Assembly: GCA_902388495.1 (NCBI GenBank)
Contig: CABMPP010000008.1
Location: 124,001-188,000 of the forward strand
Reading direction: 5' to 3'
DNA from: an uncultured Bacteroides sp.
GTDB lineage: Bacteria > Bacteroidota > Bacteroidia > Bacteroidales > Bacteroidaceae
DNA length: 64,000 nucleotides
Shown here: positions 17,375 through 24,508 of the stretch, piece by piece
How the letters are laid out: each line of letters opens with the position of its first letter
Position numbering within the stretch: position 1 is the stretch's first letter
Translations under genes and position numbers: made by a program
The notes under the pieces: model-generated
Databases searched by the model: none
What the model was told of the DNA's origin: nothing
What the model saw: the letters and a program-made list of their open reading frames with translations, nothing else

Positions 17375-18268
17375 CTACTTGTCTTTTTTGCCGAACAAAG
17401 AGAAATGAACGTACCGTTTTGGATGCGATTTTAAGTCTTCCAGCAAGCTTGCTGCATTGGCGGTAGTGGCATTTAAATTGTTGTAAAGAGACGGGTCGTT
17501 TAACAGGAGTCCGATGGTGTTGTCTTTTTGATTCAGTTTGTCTGTAATCATTTTTACATTGTTCAGCGTGGAGTCTACTTTTTGCATCGCTGCTGCATAG
17601 TCAATTTCTTTCAGATTGCTGGAAATAAGTACAAAGTTATCTCCGATGGTGTTGAGTTTGCCGGTCAGTTGCGGGATGTCGTTTTTCATGAGCGACTGCA
17701 ATTGGTGGCTTGCACCGTTCATGCTTGCCGTTAAGTCCTGTATGTTATGCAGGGTGGCAGGTATGGAAGGGTCGGCAAGTACGGTGTTCAGAGACCCGAG
17801 GATGGAGTCCAGTTTGGGTAGCATTTTCTCCAGTTGTGGCAGCATGTCGGCAACTTTTTCCATCATACCGTTGTTCAGCACTCCGGGAATGGTGTCTCCT
17901 ATCTGATATTTTTCCCGTGGGTTGTTGGCCAGGAGCAGATTCATTTTCACTCCGCCCAGCATTTCGGCTGTCAATTCGGCTGTACTTCCTGTGGGGATGC
18001 GCAGTTCCGGATCGACGTCAATTTCTGCTACAACTTTTCCCGGCTGGGTGTAGTCGTAGTACAGGTCGCGTACAATACCAACGCGGAAACCATCTGCAAA
18101 GACCGGGCTCGATTTAGTCAGTCCGTTGACGTTTTGGAACTTCACGTAGAAATAGCTGGAAGGCTTGAACATGTTGATGCCTTTCAGGTAATTGATGCCA
18201 TATACTAATACGCAGAGTGCGGCTATGCCCGCTATCCCTATTCTGACTTCTTTGGTGATATACTTCAT
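17375..18268 (-). CDS. MCE/MlaD-family lipid-transport protein
   Basis: A 297-residue protein with an N-terminal membrane helix (IGIAGIAALCVLVYGINYL) and one MCE domain (YFYVKFQNVNGLTKSSPVFADGFRVGIVRDL through GGVKMNLLLA, residues about 38-115). A long helical, coiled-coil-prone tail follows (MLPQLEKMLPKLDSILGSL and later). MCE proteins form periplasmic rings that move phospholipids between the two membranes. The usual MlaE permease and MlaF ATPase are not next to it. It lies 13 bp after an amidase gene in the same operon; the functional link between the two is not evident. Confidence 0.9.
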   Translation of the reverse strand: MKYITKEVRIGIAGIAALCVLVYGINYLKGINMFKPSSYFYVKFQNVNGLTKSSPVFADGFRVGIVRDLYYDYTQPGKVVAEIDVDPELRIPTGSTAELTAEMLGGVKMNLLLANNPREKYQIGDTIPGVLNNGMMEKVADMLPQLEKMLPKLDSILGSLNTVLADPSIPATLHNIQDLTASMNGASHQLQSLMKNDIPQLTGKLNTIGDNFVLISSNLKEIDYAAAMQKVDSTLNNVKMITDKLNQKDNTIGLLLNDPSLYNNLNATTANAASLLEDLKSHPKRYVHFSLFGKKDK

Positions 18269-18281
18269 GATGTATCTTCTG

Positions 18282-19520
18282 TTATTTATTTCTGTTCTTT
18301 TTAAATTCGTTGATTGCGGCGTTTACGTTTGTCTTTTCTCCGTTTTTGAAGGCTATGATAAAAGCATCCTTAAACTGGGCTGTAATGCTACGTTTGGTGC
18401 GCAACACCTTATTGTAATCGGGCGATGCGCCGTAGGTATATTTATATAATCCACCTTCTTTATAATAATCCACATCTTTCAAGCCTTTGAGCCTTTTGTC
18501 GTTTTTGGCCAAAGGTCGCGAAGAGGTGAGTATCTGTATCTTAAACACAATGCCACTGCGTTCTGTTTGAGCCGTGGCTGCTTTTTCTGCTTGTTGGGGG
18601 CGCTGAGGGGCTTGTTTGGGCTCGGAATGTGTAGTTTCCTTTTTCTCTGCTTCCGCAGTTGTGCTGTCTTTCTCTTCCTGCATTGCCGGTTCGGGCACAT
18701 CTTCCGGCAAAATGGTATTACTGTTCCCGTTCAGGCGTATTTCCTGCTCGCGCTTGTAAGTCAGGAAAGCCCGGAAGATGCCGTTGGCAAGTGAGGTCGT
18801 TCCTGCTTCTGTATTCAGATATCGTTCTTCTTCCGGTGTGGAGATGAATCCGAGTTCTACCAGGATGCTTGGCATGGCGCTGGCTTTTAGTACCAGGAAG
18901 CCTGCTTGGTGTACGCCGCGGTCATTGCGCTTGCACGTATGGCGGAAATGCTTCTGCACGAGCGATGCCAGATGCACGCTTTGCGACATATATTTGTCCT
19001 GCATGAATTCAAAAATGATGTAAGACTCCGCTGAATTAGGGTTGAAACCTGCATATCGTGTTTTATAGTCGCTTTCGTAGAGGATAACCGAGTTTTCCCG
19101 TTTGGCTACTTCCAGGTTGGCATCCGATTTGGCAAGACCCAGTGTCCAGGTCGAAGCCCCTTGGGCTGTCCGGTTTTTGGCCAGGGCATTGGTATGGATA
19201 GAGATGAACAAGTCGGCCTTGGCGTTGTTGGCAATCTCGGCGCGGCGGTCGAGGGGGATGAATACATCCCGGTTGCGTGTGTAGATAACTTTCACATCGG
19301 GACAATTCTTCTGTATCTGTTTGCCCAACTTGAGTGCTACATTCAGATTGATATTTTTTTCTTTGGATATTTTGCCTATTGCGCCGGGGTCGTGGCCGCC
19401 ATGACCTGCATCAATAACGACAACAAAGTCCTTTGCTTCAGCGCTGCCCGTACAGAAGGGAGAGACAAGCAGCCCTAAGCATATACCTATATATAATATG
19501 TAGCGTCTGTATAGTTTCAT
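18282..19520 (-). CDS. N-acetylmuramoyl-L-alanine amidase with C-terminal SPOR-like domain
   Basis: A 412-residue secreted zinc amidase (Amidase_3/AmiC type) that cuts the lactyl-amide bond between MurNAc and the stem peptide, used in cell separation. A signal peptide precedes FVVVIDAGHGGHDPGA, which holds the first zinc histidine. Further family residues are the Glu of SKEKNINLNV, the second His in SIHTNA, and the catalytic Glu in VELGFISTPEEERYL. A Gln/Glu/Lys/Pro-rich linker (about residues 275-320) joins a C-terminal segment VFKIQILTSSRPL..KYTYGASPDYNKV that looks like a SPOR peptidoglycan-binding domain. Confidence 0.93.
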   Translation of the reverse strand: MKLYRRYILYIGICLGLLVSPFCTGSAEAKDFVVVIDAGHGGHDPGAIGKISKEKNINLNVALKLGKQIQKNCPDVKVIYTRNRDVFIPLDRRAEIANNAKADLFISIHTNALAKNRTAQGASTWTLGLAKSDANLEVAKRENSVILYESDYKTRYAGFNPNSAESYIIFEFMQDKYMSQSVHLASLVQKHFRHTCKRNDRGVHQAGFLVLKASAMPSILVELGFISTPEEERYLNTEAGTTSLANGIFRAFLTYKREQEIRLNGNSNTILPEDVPEPAMQEEKDSTTAEAEKKETTHSEPKQAPQRPQQAEKAATAQTERSGIVFKIQILTSSRPLAKNDKRLKGLKDVDYYKEGGLYKYTYGASPDYNKVLRTKRSITAQFKDAFIIAFKNGEKTNVNAAINEFKKNRNK

Positions 19521-19684
19521 ATAAAAGTCGCTGCAAATGTAGTGGAAATTTATAGAAAACTGATGGTTTGTGTTTAAGTTTTGTTCCGATTATACTTATT
19601 TTTATGGATTCAGAGGCTTTGCCAGGGTTCAACGTATTGATAATATACGTAACTTTGCGCGGAAAATAATAACAGTAGACAGGT

Positions 19685-20638
19685 ATGATCCTTCGTTTTT
19701 TGAAAAACTGGACGTTGCCTTTGGCAATGATTGCGGGTACTTTGGGATATTTCTTTTTTGCAAAGATTCCCTTTGTCGCTCCGGCCAAACCTCTCGTGAA
19801 CGGATTGGTGGCGTATCTCACTCCGTTTCTGATTTTTGCGCAACTCCTCCTTACTTTCTGCAAGGTAGAGGTGCACGAGTTGAAGCCCAAATCATGGCAT
19901 GGCTGGTTATTGTTGTTTCAGACGGTTTCTTGCTTGGTAGTTGCGGCTTTACTGTTGTGCTGTCCTATGGAGGAGGTTTACCGGGAAGTGTTCGAGGGAG
20001 CGATGGTCTGCCTCATTTGTCCTACGGCAACTGCTGCTGCAGTCATCACCGGAAAGTTGGGCGGCAGTGCATCGAGCCTGACTACTTATACATTATTATC
20101 CAATCTTCTGGCGGCAGTGGCGGTTCCGTTGGTATTTCCTTTGGTGGAGCCTCATGCCGATATCTCTTTTATTGTTGCATTCCTGAAGATTTTGAGTAAA
20201 GTATTCCCATTGTTGCTTTGTCCTTTCTTTCTGGCTTGGTTTCTGCGGGCATTTGTGCCGAAGGTTCATCATTTTCTGTTGGGTTTTCACGATGCTGCCT
20301 TTTACTTGTGGGGTGTGGCGCTTGCCATTGTCTCCGGACAGACGGTGCGCTCGTTGGTCAATAGTGAAGCACCGGTGTTTGTCGAAGTGCTGATTGCTTT
20401 GGCAGGATTGATAACCTGCTGCATCCAGTTCTATCTAGGCAAACGGATTGGCGGTCATTACAAAGAACGTATCAGTGGCGGTCAGGCACTGGGACAGAAG
20501 AATACGGTACTTGCCATTTGGATGGCTTATACTTATCTGAATCCGTTGTCATCTGTAGGGCCGGGATCGTACGTGTTGTGGCAGAATATTATCAATAGCT
20601 ATCAGTTGTGGAAAAAGAGGAAGAAGGAGATGAAATGA
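19685..20638 (+). CDS. BASS-family-like transporter
   Basis: A 317-residue integral membrane protein with about nine or ten hydrophobic segments. The segment ICPTATAAAVITGKLGGSASSLTTYTLLSNLLAAVAVP matches the crossing-helix region of bile acid:sodium symporters (BASS), and the symmetric late segment is GQKNTVLAIWMAYTYLNP. In this superfamily Na+ binds near the helix crossings. The real substrate is unknown and may be an organic acid, a vitamin precursor or a bile salt. A TAACTTTG -7 element at 19650-19657 and the amidase gene divergent upstream make it a single-gene unit. Confidence 0.8.
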   Translation: MILRFLKNWTLPLAMIAGTLGYFFFAKIPFVAPAKPLVNGLVAYLTPFLIFAQLLLTFCKVEVHELKPKSWHGWLLLFQTVSCLVVAALLLCCPMEEVYREVFEGAMVCLICPTATAAAVITGKLGGSASSLTTYTLLSNLLAAVAVPLVFPLVEPHADISFIVAFLKILSKVFPLLLCPFFLAWFLRAFVPKVHHFLLGFHDAAFYLWGVALAIVSGQTVRSLVNSEAPVFVEVLIALAGLITCCIQFYLGKRIGGHYKERISGGQALGQKNTVLAIWMAYTYLNPLSSVGPGSYVLWQNIINSYQLWKKRKKEMK

Positions 20639-20641
20639 TTT

Positions 20642-20670
20642 AAATCGGCAGCCACTGGCTGGCGATTTTG
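20642..20670 (+). terminator. Terminator of the BASS-like gene
   Basis: AAATCGGCAGCC and GGCTGGCGATTT form a compact hairpin with an ACT loop and one mismatch, followed by TTG. It lies directly after the stop codon. Confidence 0.65.
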
Positions 20671-20681
20671 TATTAAATGAA

Positions 20682-20720
20682 GAATTGCTGTTGAGCGGTA
20701 TCTTAGCGCAGCAGCAATTC
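20682..20720 (-). terminator. Hairpin at the end of the GtrB-like gene
   Basis: GAATTGCTG and CAGCAATTC pair around the stop codon at 20703-20705. The T run after it is weak, so termination is only possible. Confidence 0.4.
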
Positions 20721-21656
20721 CTCTTCGTTATACCGGGGACGGTCCTTTACTTCGATATAGATTTTACCGATGTATTCTCCTACGATTCCCAAGGATACCA
20801 ATACCACACCGCCTACCAGCCAAACGGAGATCATCAGAGATGCCCATCCTGGTACGGTATCGTGTAGGAAATAAGCATGCAGTGTCCAAACGGTGACACA
20901 CAAGGCTATCAGGATGAAGATGCACCCTAACCAGAAGATCATCCGCACAGGCTTGACAGAGAAAGAAGTAATTCCATCGATGGCAAAGTTCAGCATCTTC
21001 TTGAACGGATATTTAGACTCTCCTGCGAAACGCTTGTCGCGATTGTAATAGACGCAGGCAGTCTGATAACCGATAAGAGGTACCATGCCGCGCAGGTAGA
21101 GGTTGCGTTCGCGGAAGCGGCAAAGCTGCCGGATGGCACGACGGCTCATCAGCCGATAGTCGGCATGATTATAGATGGACTTTACTCCCATTATTTTCAT
21201 CATCCGGTAGAAGGCGAGGGCCGTGGTACGTTTAAAAAGTGTATCGGTCTTGCGCTCCTGACGCACGCCGTAGACGATGTCGCATCCTTCCATATAGTGC
21301 TTCAGCATTTCGGGAATGGCGTTGATGTCATCTTGCAAGTCGGCATCTATGGAGATGGCGACGTCGCACCGTTCCTTAACGGTGTTCAGCCCGGCCATAA
21401 GTGCATTCTGATGCCCCACATTTCCTGCCAGATTAAGGCCGCATGCATACGGAGTATTCTGATGAAGCTCTTCGATGATGCTCCAGGTGCGGTCGGTGCT
21501 ACCGTCGTTTACGTACAGTATGTAGCTTTCGGGGGCAATGCGACCCTCAGCTGTCAGGCGGTCGAGCAACTGGGTTAACCGTTTGTGCGTTTCGCATAAG
21601 ACGGCCTCTTCTTTATAGCAAGGCACTACGATGGCAAGTACCGGAGATTTTTCCAT
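20703..21656 (-). CDS. GtrB/DPM-type polyprenyl-phosphate glycosyltransferase
   Basis: A 317-residue GT2 enzyme that transfers a sugar from a nucleotide donor to a polyprenyl phosphate on the cytoplasmic face. It has VPCYKEEAVL, NDGSTDRTW, SIDADLQDD (DxD motif) and DYRLMSRRAI, typical of the DPM1/GtrB/ArnC group. Two C-terminal membrane helices (MIFWLGCIFILIALCVTVW and LMISVWLVGGVVLVSLGIVG) follow. It starts 50 bp after the GtrA-like gene, so the pair is likely co-transcribed. The sugar carried cannot be read from the sequence. Confidence 0.9.
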   Translation of the reverse strand: MEKSPVLAIVVPCYKEEAVLCETHKRLTQLLDRLTAEGRIAPESYILYVNDGSTDRTWSIIEELHQNTPYACGLNLAGNVGHQNALMAGLNTVKERCDVAISIDADLQDDINAIPEMLKHYMEGCDIVYGVRQERKTDTLFKRTTALAFYRMMKIMGVKSIYNHADYRLMSRRAIRQLCRFRERNLYLRGMVPLIGYQTACVYYNRDKRFAGESKYPFKKMLNFAIDGITSFSVKPVRMIFWLGCIFILIALCVTVWTLHAYFLHDTVPGWASLMISVWLVGGVVLVSLGIVGEYIGKIYIEVKDRPRYNEEELLLR

Positions 21657-21706
21657 AATCGATTATTCTTTTTGCAATATTCGTAAGAAATCATGAGAAA
21701 TACAAA

Positions 21707-22093
21707 TTATCTTCCTTTGTATTTGAAAACAAACCTCACCAGCAGGAAGTTTACCGGAATGGCAATGGCGAATACCGGTATCGGAGCCAGTGGCTTGGAC
21801 AGGCCCAGCCAAAGGAATAAATTCAGCAATCCTATATGGAGCAGATAGTTGATCAGATGGGCTCCACCGAAGCCGAAGGCTTTCTTCCAGGATGCTTTTC
21901 TCCGGAAGGTGAAGAAGGCTGTCAGATAAAAATTGGCAATAAAGCTGAGTATATATCCTATGCTATATGCCATGTTGACGTTGATGACCCGCTGGAGCAC
22001 AAAGTACAAGCCATAGTGCAGTCCGGTGGCAAAGGTACCTACTATAATGAAGCGGATAAATTCCGGTAACTGTTTCAGTCTATTCATATTCAT
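21707..22093 (-). CDS. GtrA-family membrane protein
   Basis: A 128-residue protein with four hydrophobic helices and the GtrA signature FIRFIIVGTFATGLHYGLYF at the N-terminus, then YILSFIANFYLTAFFTF. GtrA proteins are proposed to flip polyprenyl-phosphate-linked sugars across the inner membrane. It precedes the GtrB-like enzyme and is divergent from a GT39-type transferase, giving a complete load-flip-transfer set. A -7 element TAACTTTG lies at 22107-22114 on the minus strand. An internal start two codons later is possible. Confidence 0.9.
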   Translation of the reverse strand: MNMNRLKQLPEFIRFIIVGTFATGLHYGLYFVLQRVINVNMAYSIGYILSFIANFYLTAFFTFRRKASWKKAFGFGGAHLINYLLHIGLLNLFLWLGLSKPLAPIPVFAIAIPVNFLLVRFVFKYKGR

Positions 22094-22106
22094 AGAATTG
22101 AGATGA

Positions 22107-22144
22107 CAAAGTTAGGGATTGTTACAGAATAATTTGTACTTTTG
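22107..22144. promoter_or_regulatory. Divergent promoters between gtrA-like and GT39-like genes
   Basis: TAACTTTG on the minus strand (22107-22114) and TACTTTTG on the plus strand (22137-22144) are exact -7 matches, 22 bp apart, the same geometry as at 2984-3021. Confidence 0.7.
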
Positions 22145-22173
22145 CGCACAGAAATCACTAAAAACAGAAATAT

Positions 22174-23892
22174 ATGTCGGATGATAGAAAGAAAGCGTTC
22201 TGGTTTATTGCATTACTCAGTGTGCTTGTGATACTCCCTTTCCTGGGAGAAACGATATTTTACTCTAAAGGAGAACCGCGTGAGGCGATTGTTGCCCTTT
22301 CGATGCTGGAAAGTGGCAATTGGATACTTCCGGTAAACTATGGTACTGACATAGCCTATAAGCCTCCTTTCTTTTATTGGGCGATTGCTGCTGTTTCTTC
22401 TCTTCTGGGGGGAGTGACGGAATATTCATCCCGCCTGCCGTCCGCCCTTGCGTTTCTGGCCATGCAGCTGGTATTTTTTACTTTTATAGCTAAGCGTAAG
22501 GATGTGAAGACTGCTTTTCTGGCCTCTGTTCTTCTTTTGTCTTCTTTTGAAGTGCATCGTGCGGCGCTGGCTTGCCGTGTCGATATGGTACAAGTGTCGT
22601 TCATTGTCATTTCCCTGTGTCTGCTGTTCCGCTGGGACGAGAAAGGATGCCGAGGCATTCCCTGGCTGGCTGTTCTGCTGATGGGATGTGCCACGCTGAC
22701 CAAAGGTCCGGTAGGCTCTATATTTCCTTGTGCCTGCATAGGTCTGTATCAGTTGTTGCGCGGACGTGCTTTCTGGAAAACATTCTTTTTGTTGCTGCCC
22801 GTGGGGCTGCTTTCTCTGGTTCCTTATGCAGCGTGGATCGGGGCGGCCTATGTACAGGGAGGACAGTCTTTCATCGATTTGGTGCTGGAAGAGAATACAG
22901 GTCGTTTCATGGGTAAGATGTCTTATGACTCGCATGAGAATCCGGTATGGTATAACTTCCTGACTATCATTTGGGGATGGGTGCCCTGGACGCTGGTATT
23001 GCTTCTCTCCCTTTTCAGCCTGAAGTGGAAGAACATCAGCTGGTTGCCTGCGGGTGCATCTTTCGGCGAACGTATCAGGAAAGGATGGGATAAGTTCCGT
23101 GCACAATCTCCCTTGCAATTGTTTACATGGGTGGTCATTCTTTTCATTTTTATATTCTATTGCATCCCGAAGAGTAAGCGCAGTGTTTACCTGCTTCCTA
23201 TCTATCCGTTTATGGCAGTGCTGATGGCTGATTATTTATTGGCTTTGGTGCAGCGTGGAGCAAAGGTGTTCAAGGTTTCTGCGGTAATATTTGCGTCTCT
23301 TTGCCTGATACTTACGACAGTTTTTCTGGCTGTGCGTTTCGGCTTGATACCGGACAGTATCTTCGGGACCGGACGCCATGCAGCCGAGAATGTAGCTTAT
23401 ATGCATGCTTTGGAAGAAGTCGCTCTTTCTATCCCCAAGTGGTGTCTGGTGGCGCTTCCTTTGATAGCAGCTGTCTGTACATGGGTGTCTGTTTCTAAAC
23501 GGGCCGGTGCTTATTCTCTATTATATAGTGCTGCCGGATGTATGCTCTGCCTTTTTGTCTCTTTGGATGCTGTATATCAACCTACGGTACTTGCTGTTAA
23601 GTCGGATAAACACTTGGTTAAGCAGATCAGGGAACAGGTGCCTCAAGGGGTGGTCTATTCGTACGCCAAAATGAGCTTTTATGGTGCCAATTTCTATATG
23701 AACGACCAGATGCGGCACTTTGAAAAAGATTTGCCGTCCGGTGAAGGATATTTAGTGTTGCCGACGAAAGTAAAGGAATCGCTGTTCGAAGAATTCGGTG
23801 ATAAATACGAGTTCGAAGAAATTTTCCTTACGACAAAGCGCAGTTGCGACTTGCGTGATAGAATTTATATGTATAAGTTTAAAGAGAAATAA
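22174..23892 (+). CDS. ArnT/PMT-like membrane glycosyltransferase (GT39/GT83 type)
   Basis: A 572-residue polytopic enzyme of the GT-C fold that uses polyprenyl-phosphate sugars as donors. After the first helix comes ETIFYSKGEPREAIVALSM, where the acidic residue of the DE/EPRE motif acts as catalytic base. RLPSALAFLAM, SFEVHRAALACRVDMVQVSF and CATLTKGPVGSIFP are typical of ArnT. About eleven membrane helices are followed by a periplasmic C-terminal domain. The acceptor may be lipid A or a protein. Its donor would be supplied by the divergent GtrB/GtrA pair. The HD-domain gene begins at the next base after its stop codon. Confidence 0.9.
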   Translation: MSDDRKKAFWFIALLSVLVILPFLGETIFYSKGEPREAIVALSMLESGNWILPVNYGTDIAYKPPFFYWAIAAVSSLLGGVTEYSSRLPSALAFLAMQLVFFTFIAKRKDVKTAFLASVLLLSSFEVHRAALACRVDMVQVSFIVISLCLLFRWDEKGCRGIPWLAVLLMGCATLTKGPVGSIFPCACIGLYQLLRGRAFWKTFFLLLPVGLLSLVPYAAWIGAAYVQGGQSFIDLVLEENTGRFMGKMSYDSHENPVWYNFLTIIWGWVPWTLVLLLSLFSLKWKNISWLPAGASFGERIRKGWDKFRAQSPLQLFTWVVILFIFIFYCIPKSKRSVYLLPIYPFMAVLMADYLLALVQRGAKVFKVSAVIFASLCLILTTVFLAVRFGLIPDSIFGTGRHAAENVAYMHALEEVALSIPKWCLVALPLIAAVCTWVSVSKRAGAYSLLYSAAGCMLCLFVSLDAVYQPTVLAVKSDKHLVKQIREQVPQGVVYSYAKMSFYGANFYMNDQMRHFEKDLPSGEGYLVLPTKVKESLFEEFGDKYEFEEIFLTTKRSCDLRDRIYMYKFKEK

Positions 23893-24429
23893 ATGTCACC
23901 TATTACGATTATTGATAAATATTATCCGGAAGATAATGAGTTGAAGCATATCCTGTTGGAGCATAGCCGCCAGGTGGCGGAGAAAGCACTCTGGATTGCC
24001 GACCGCCATCCGGAACTCCATCTGGATAAAGACTTTTTATATGAAGCCGGTATGTTGCACGACATCGGCATTTTTCTGACGAATGCACCGGGCATCTTTT
24101 GCTTTGGCGACCGGCCCTACATCTGTCATGGCTATTTAGGAGCCGATCTGATGCGCCAGGAAGGCTATCCCCGCCATGCATTGGTCTGTGAACGCCATAC
24201 GGGGGCAGGACTCTCATTGGAGGAGATTATCCGTCAGGAATTGCCCGTGCCACATCGGGAAATGGTGCCGGTCAGTCTGGAAGAACAAGTCGTTTGCTTT
24301 GCCGATAAATTCTTTTCCAAAACCCGTCTGGATAAGGAAAAGAAAGTGGAAAAAGCCCGGAAAAGCCTGGAACGTTATGGCGAAGCAGGCTTGCAACGCT
24401 TCGATCATTGGTGCGAACAGTTCTTGTAG
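23893..24429 (+). CDS. HD-domain phosphohydrolase
   Basis: A 178-residue cytoplasmic protein with the HDIG-type metal-binding pattern: H24 in LEHSRQVAEKA, HDIGIF near residue 56, then a downstream His (CERHTGAG) and an Asp (CFADKFFS). Short HD proteins of this type are predicted nucleotidases or tRNA-related phosphohydrolases; the substrate is unknown. The ATG directly follows the TAA of the glycosyltransferase gene, so the two are certainly co-transcribed and probably translationally coupled. Whether it acts in the same pathway is open. Confidence 0.85.
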   Translation: MSPITIIDKYYPEDNELKHILLEHSRQVAEKALWIADRHPELHLDKDFLYEAGMLHDIGIFLTNAPGIFCFGDRPYICHGYLGADLMRQEGYPRHALVCERHTGAGLSLEEIIRQELPVPHREMVPVSLEEQVVCFADKFFSKTRLDKEKKVEKARKSLERYGEAGLQRFDHWCEQFL

Positions 24430-24474
24430 CAATCTAAATTTCTTTAAAAAGGGAGATTATCCGTATAAAATACG

Positions 24475-24482
24475 TACTTTTG
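24475..24482 (+). promoter_or_regulatory. -7 element of the lptD-like gene
   Basis: TACTTTTG, an exact match, 26 bp before the start codon, so this gene can be transcribed separately from the HD gene. Confidence 0.6.
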
Positions 24483-24508
24483 CCCCTTCAAGCGTAAACT
24501 ATTAGTTA

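Noticed and set aside
19438..19890. 150-codon open frame on the minus strand spanning the amidase start and the BASS-like gene start
   Set aside because: It overlaps two better-supported genes and the promoter region between them, and its translation has no signature.
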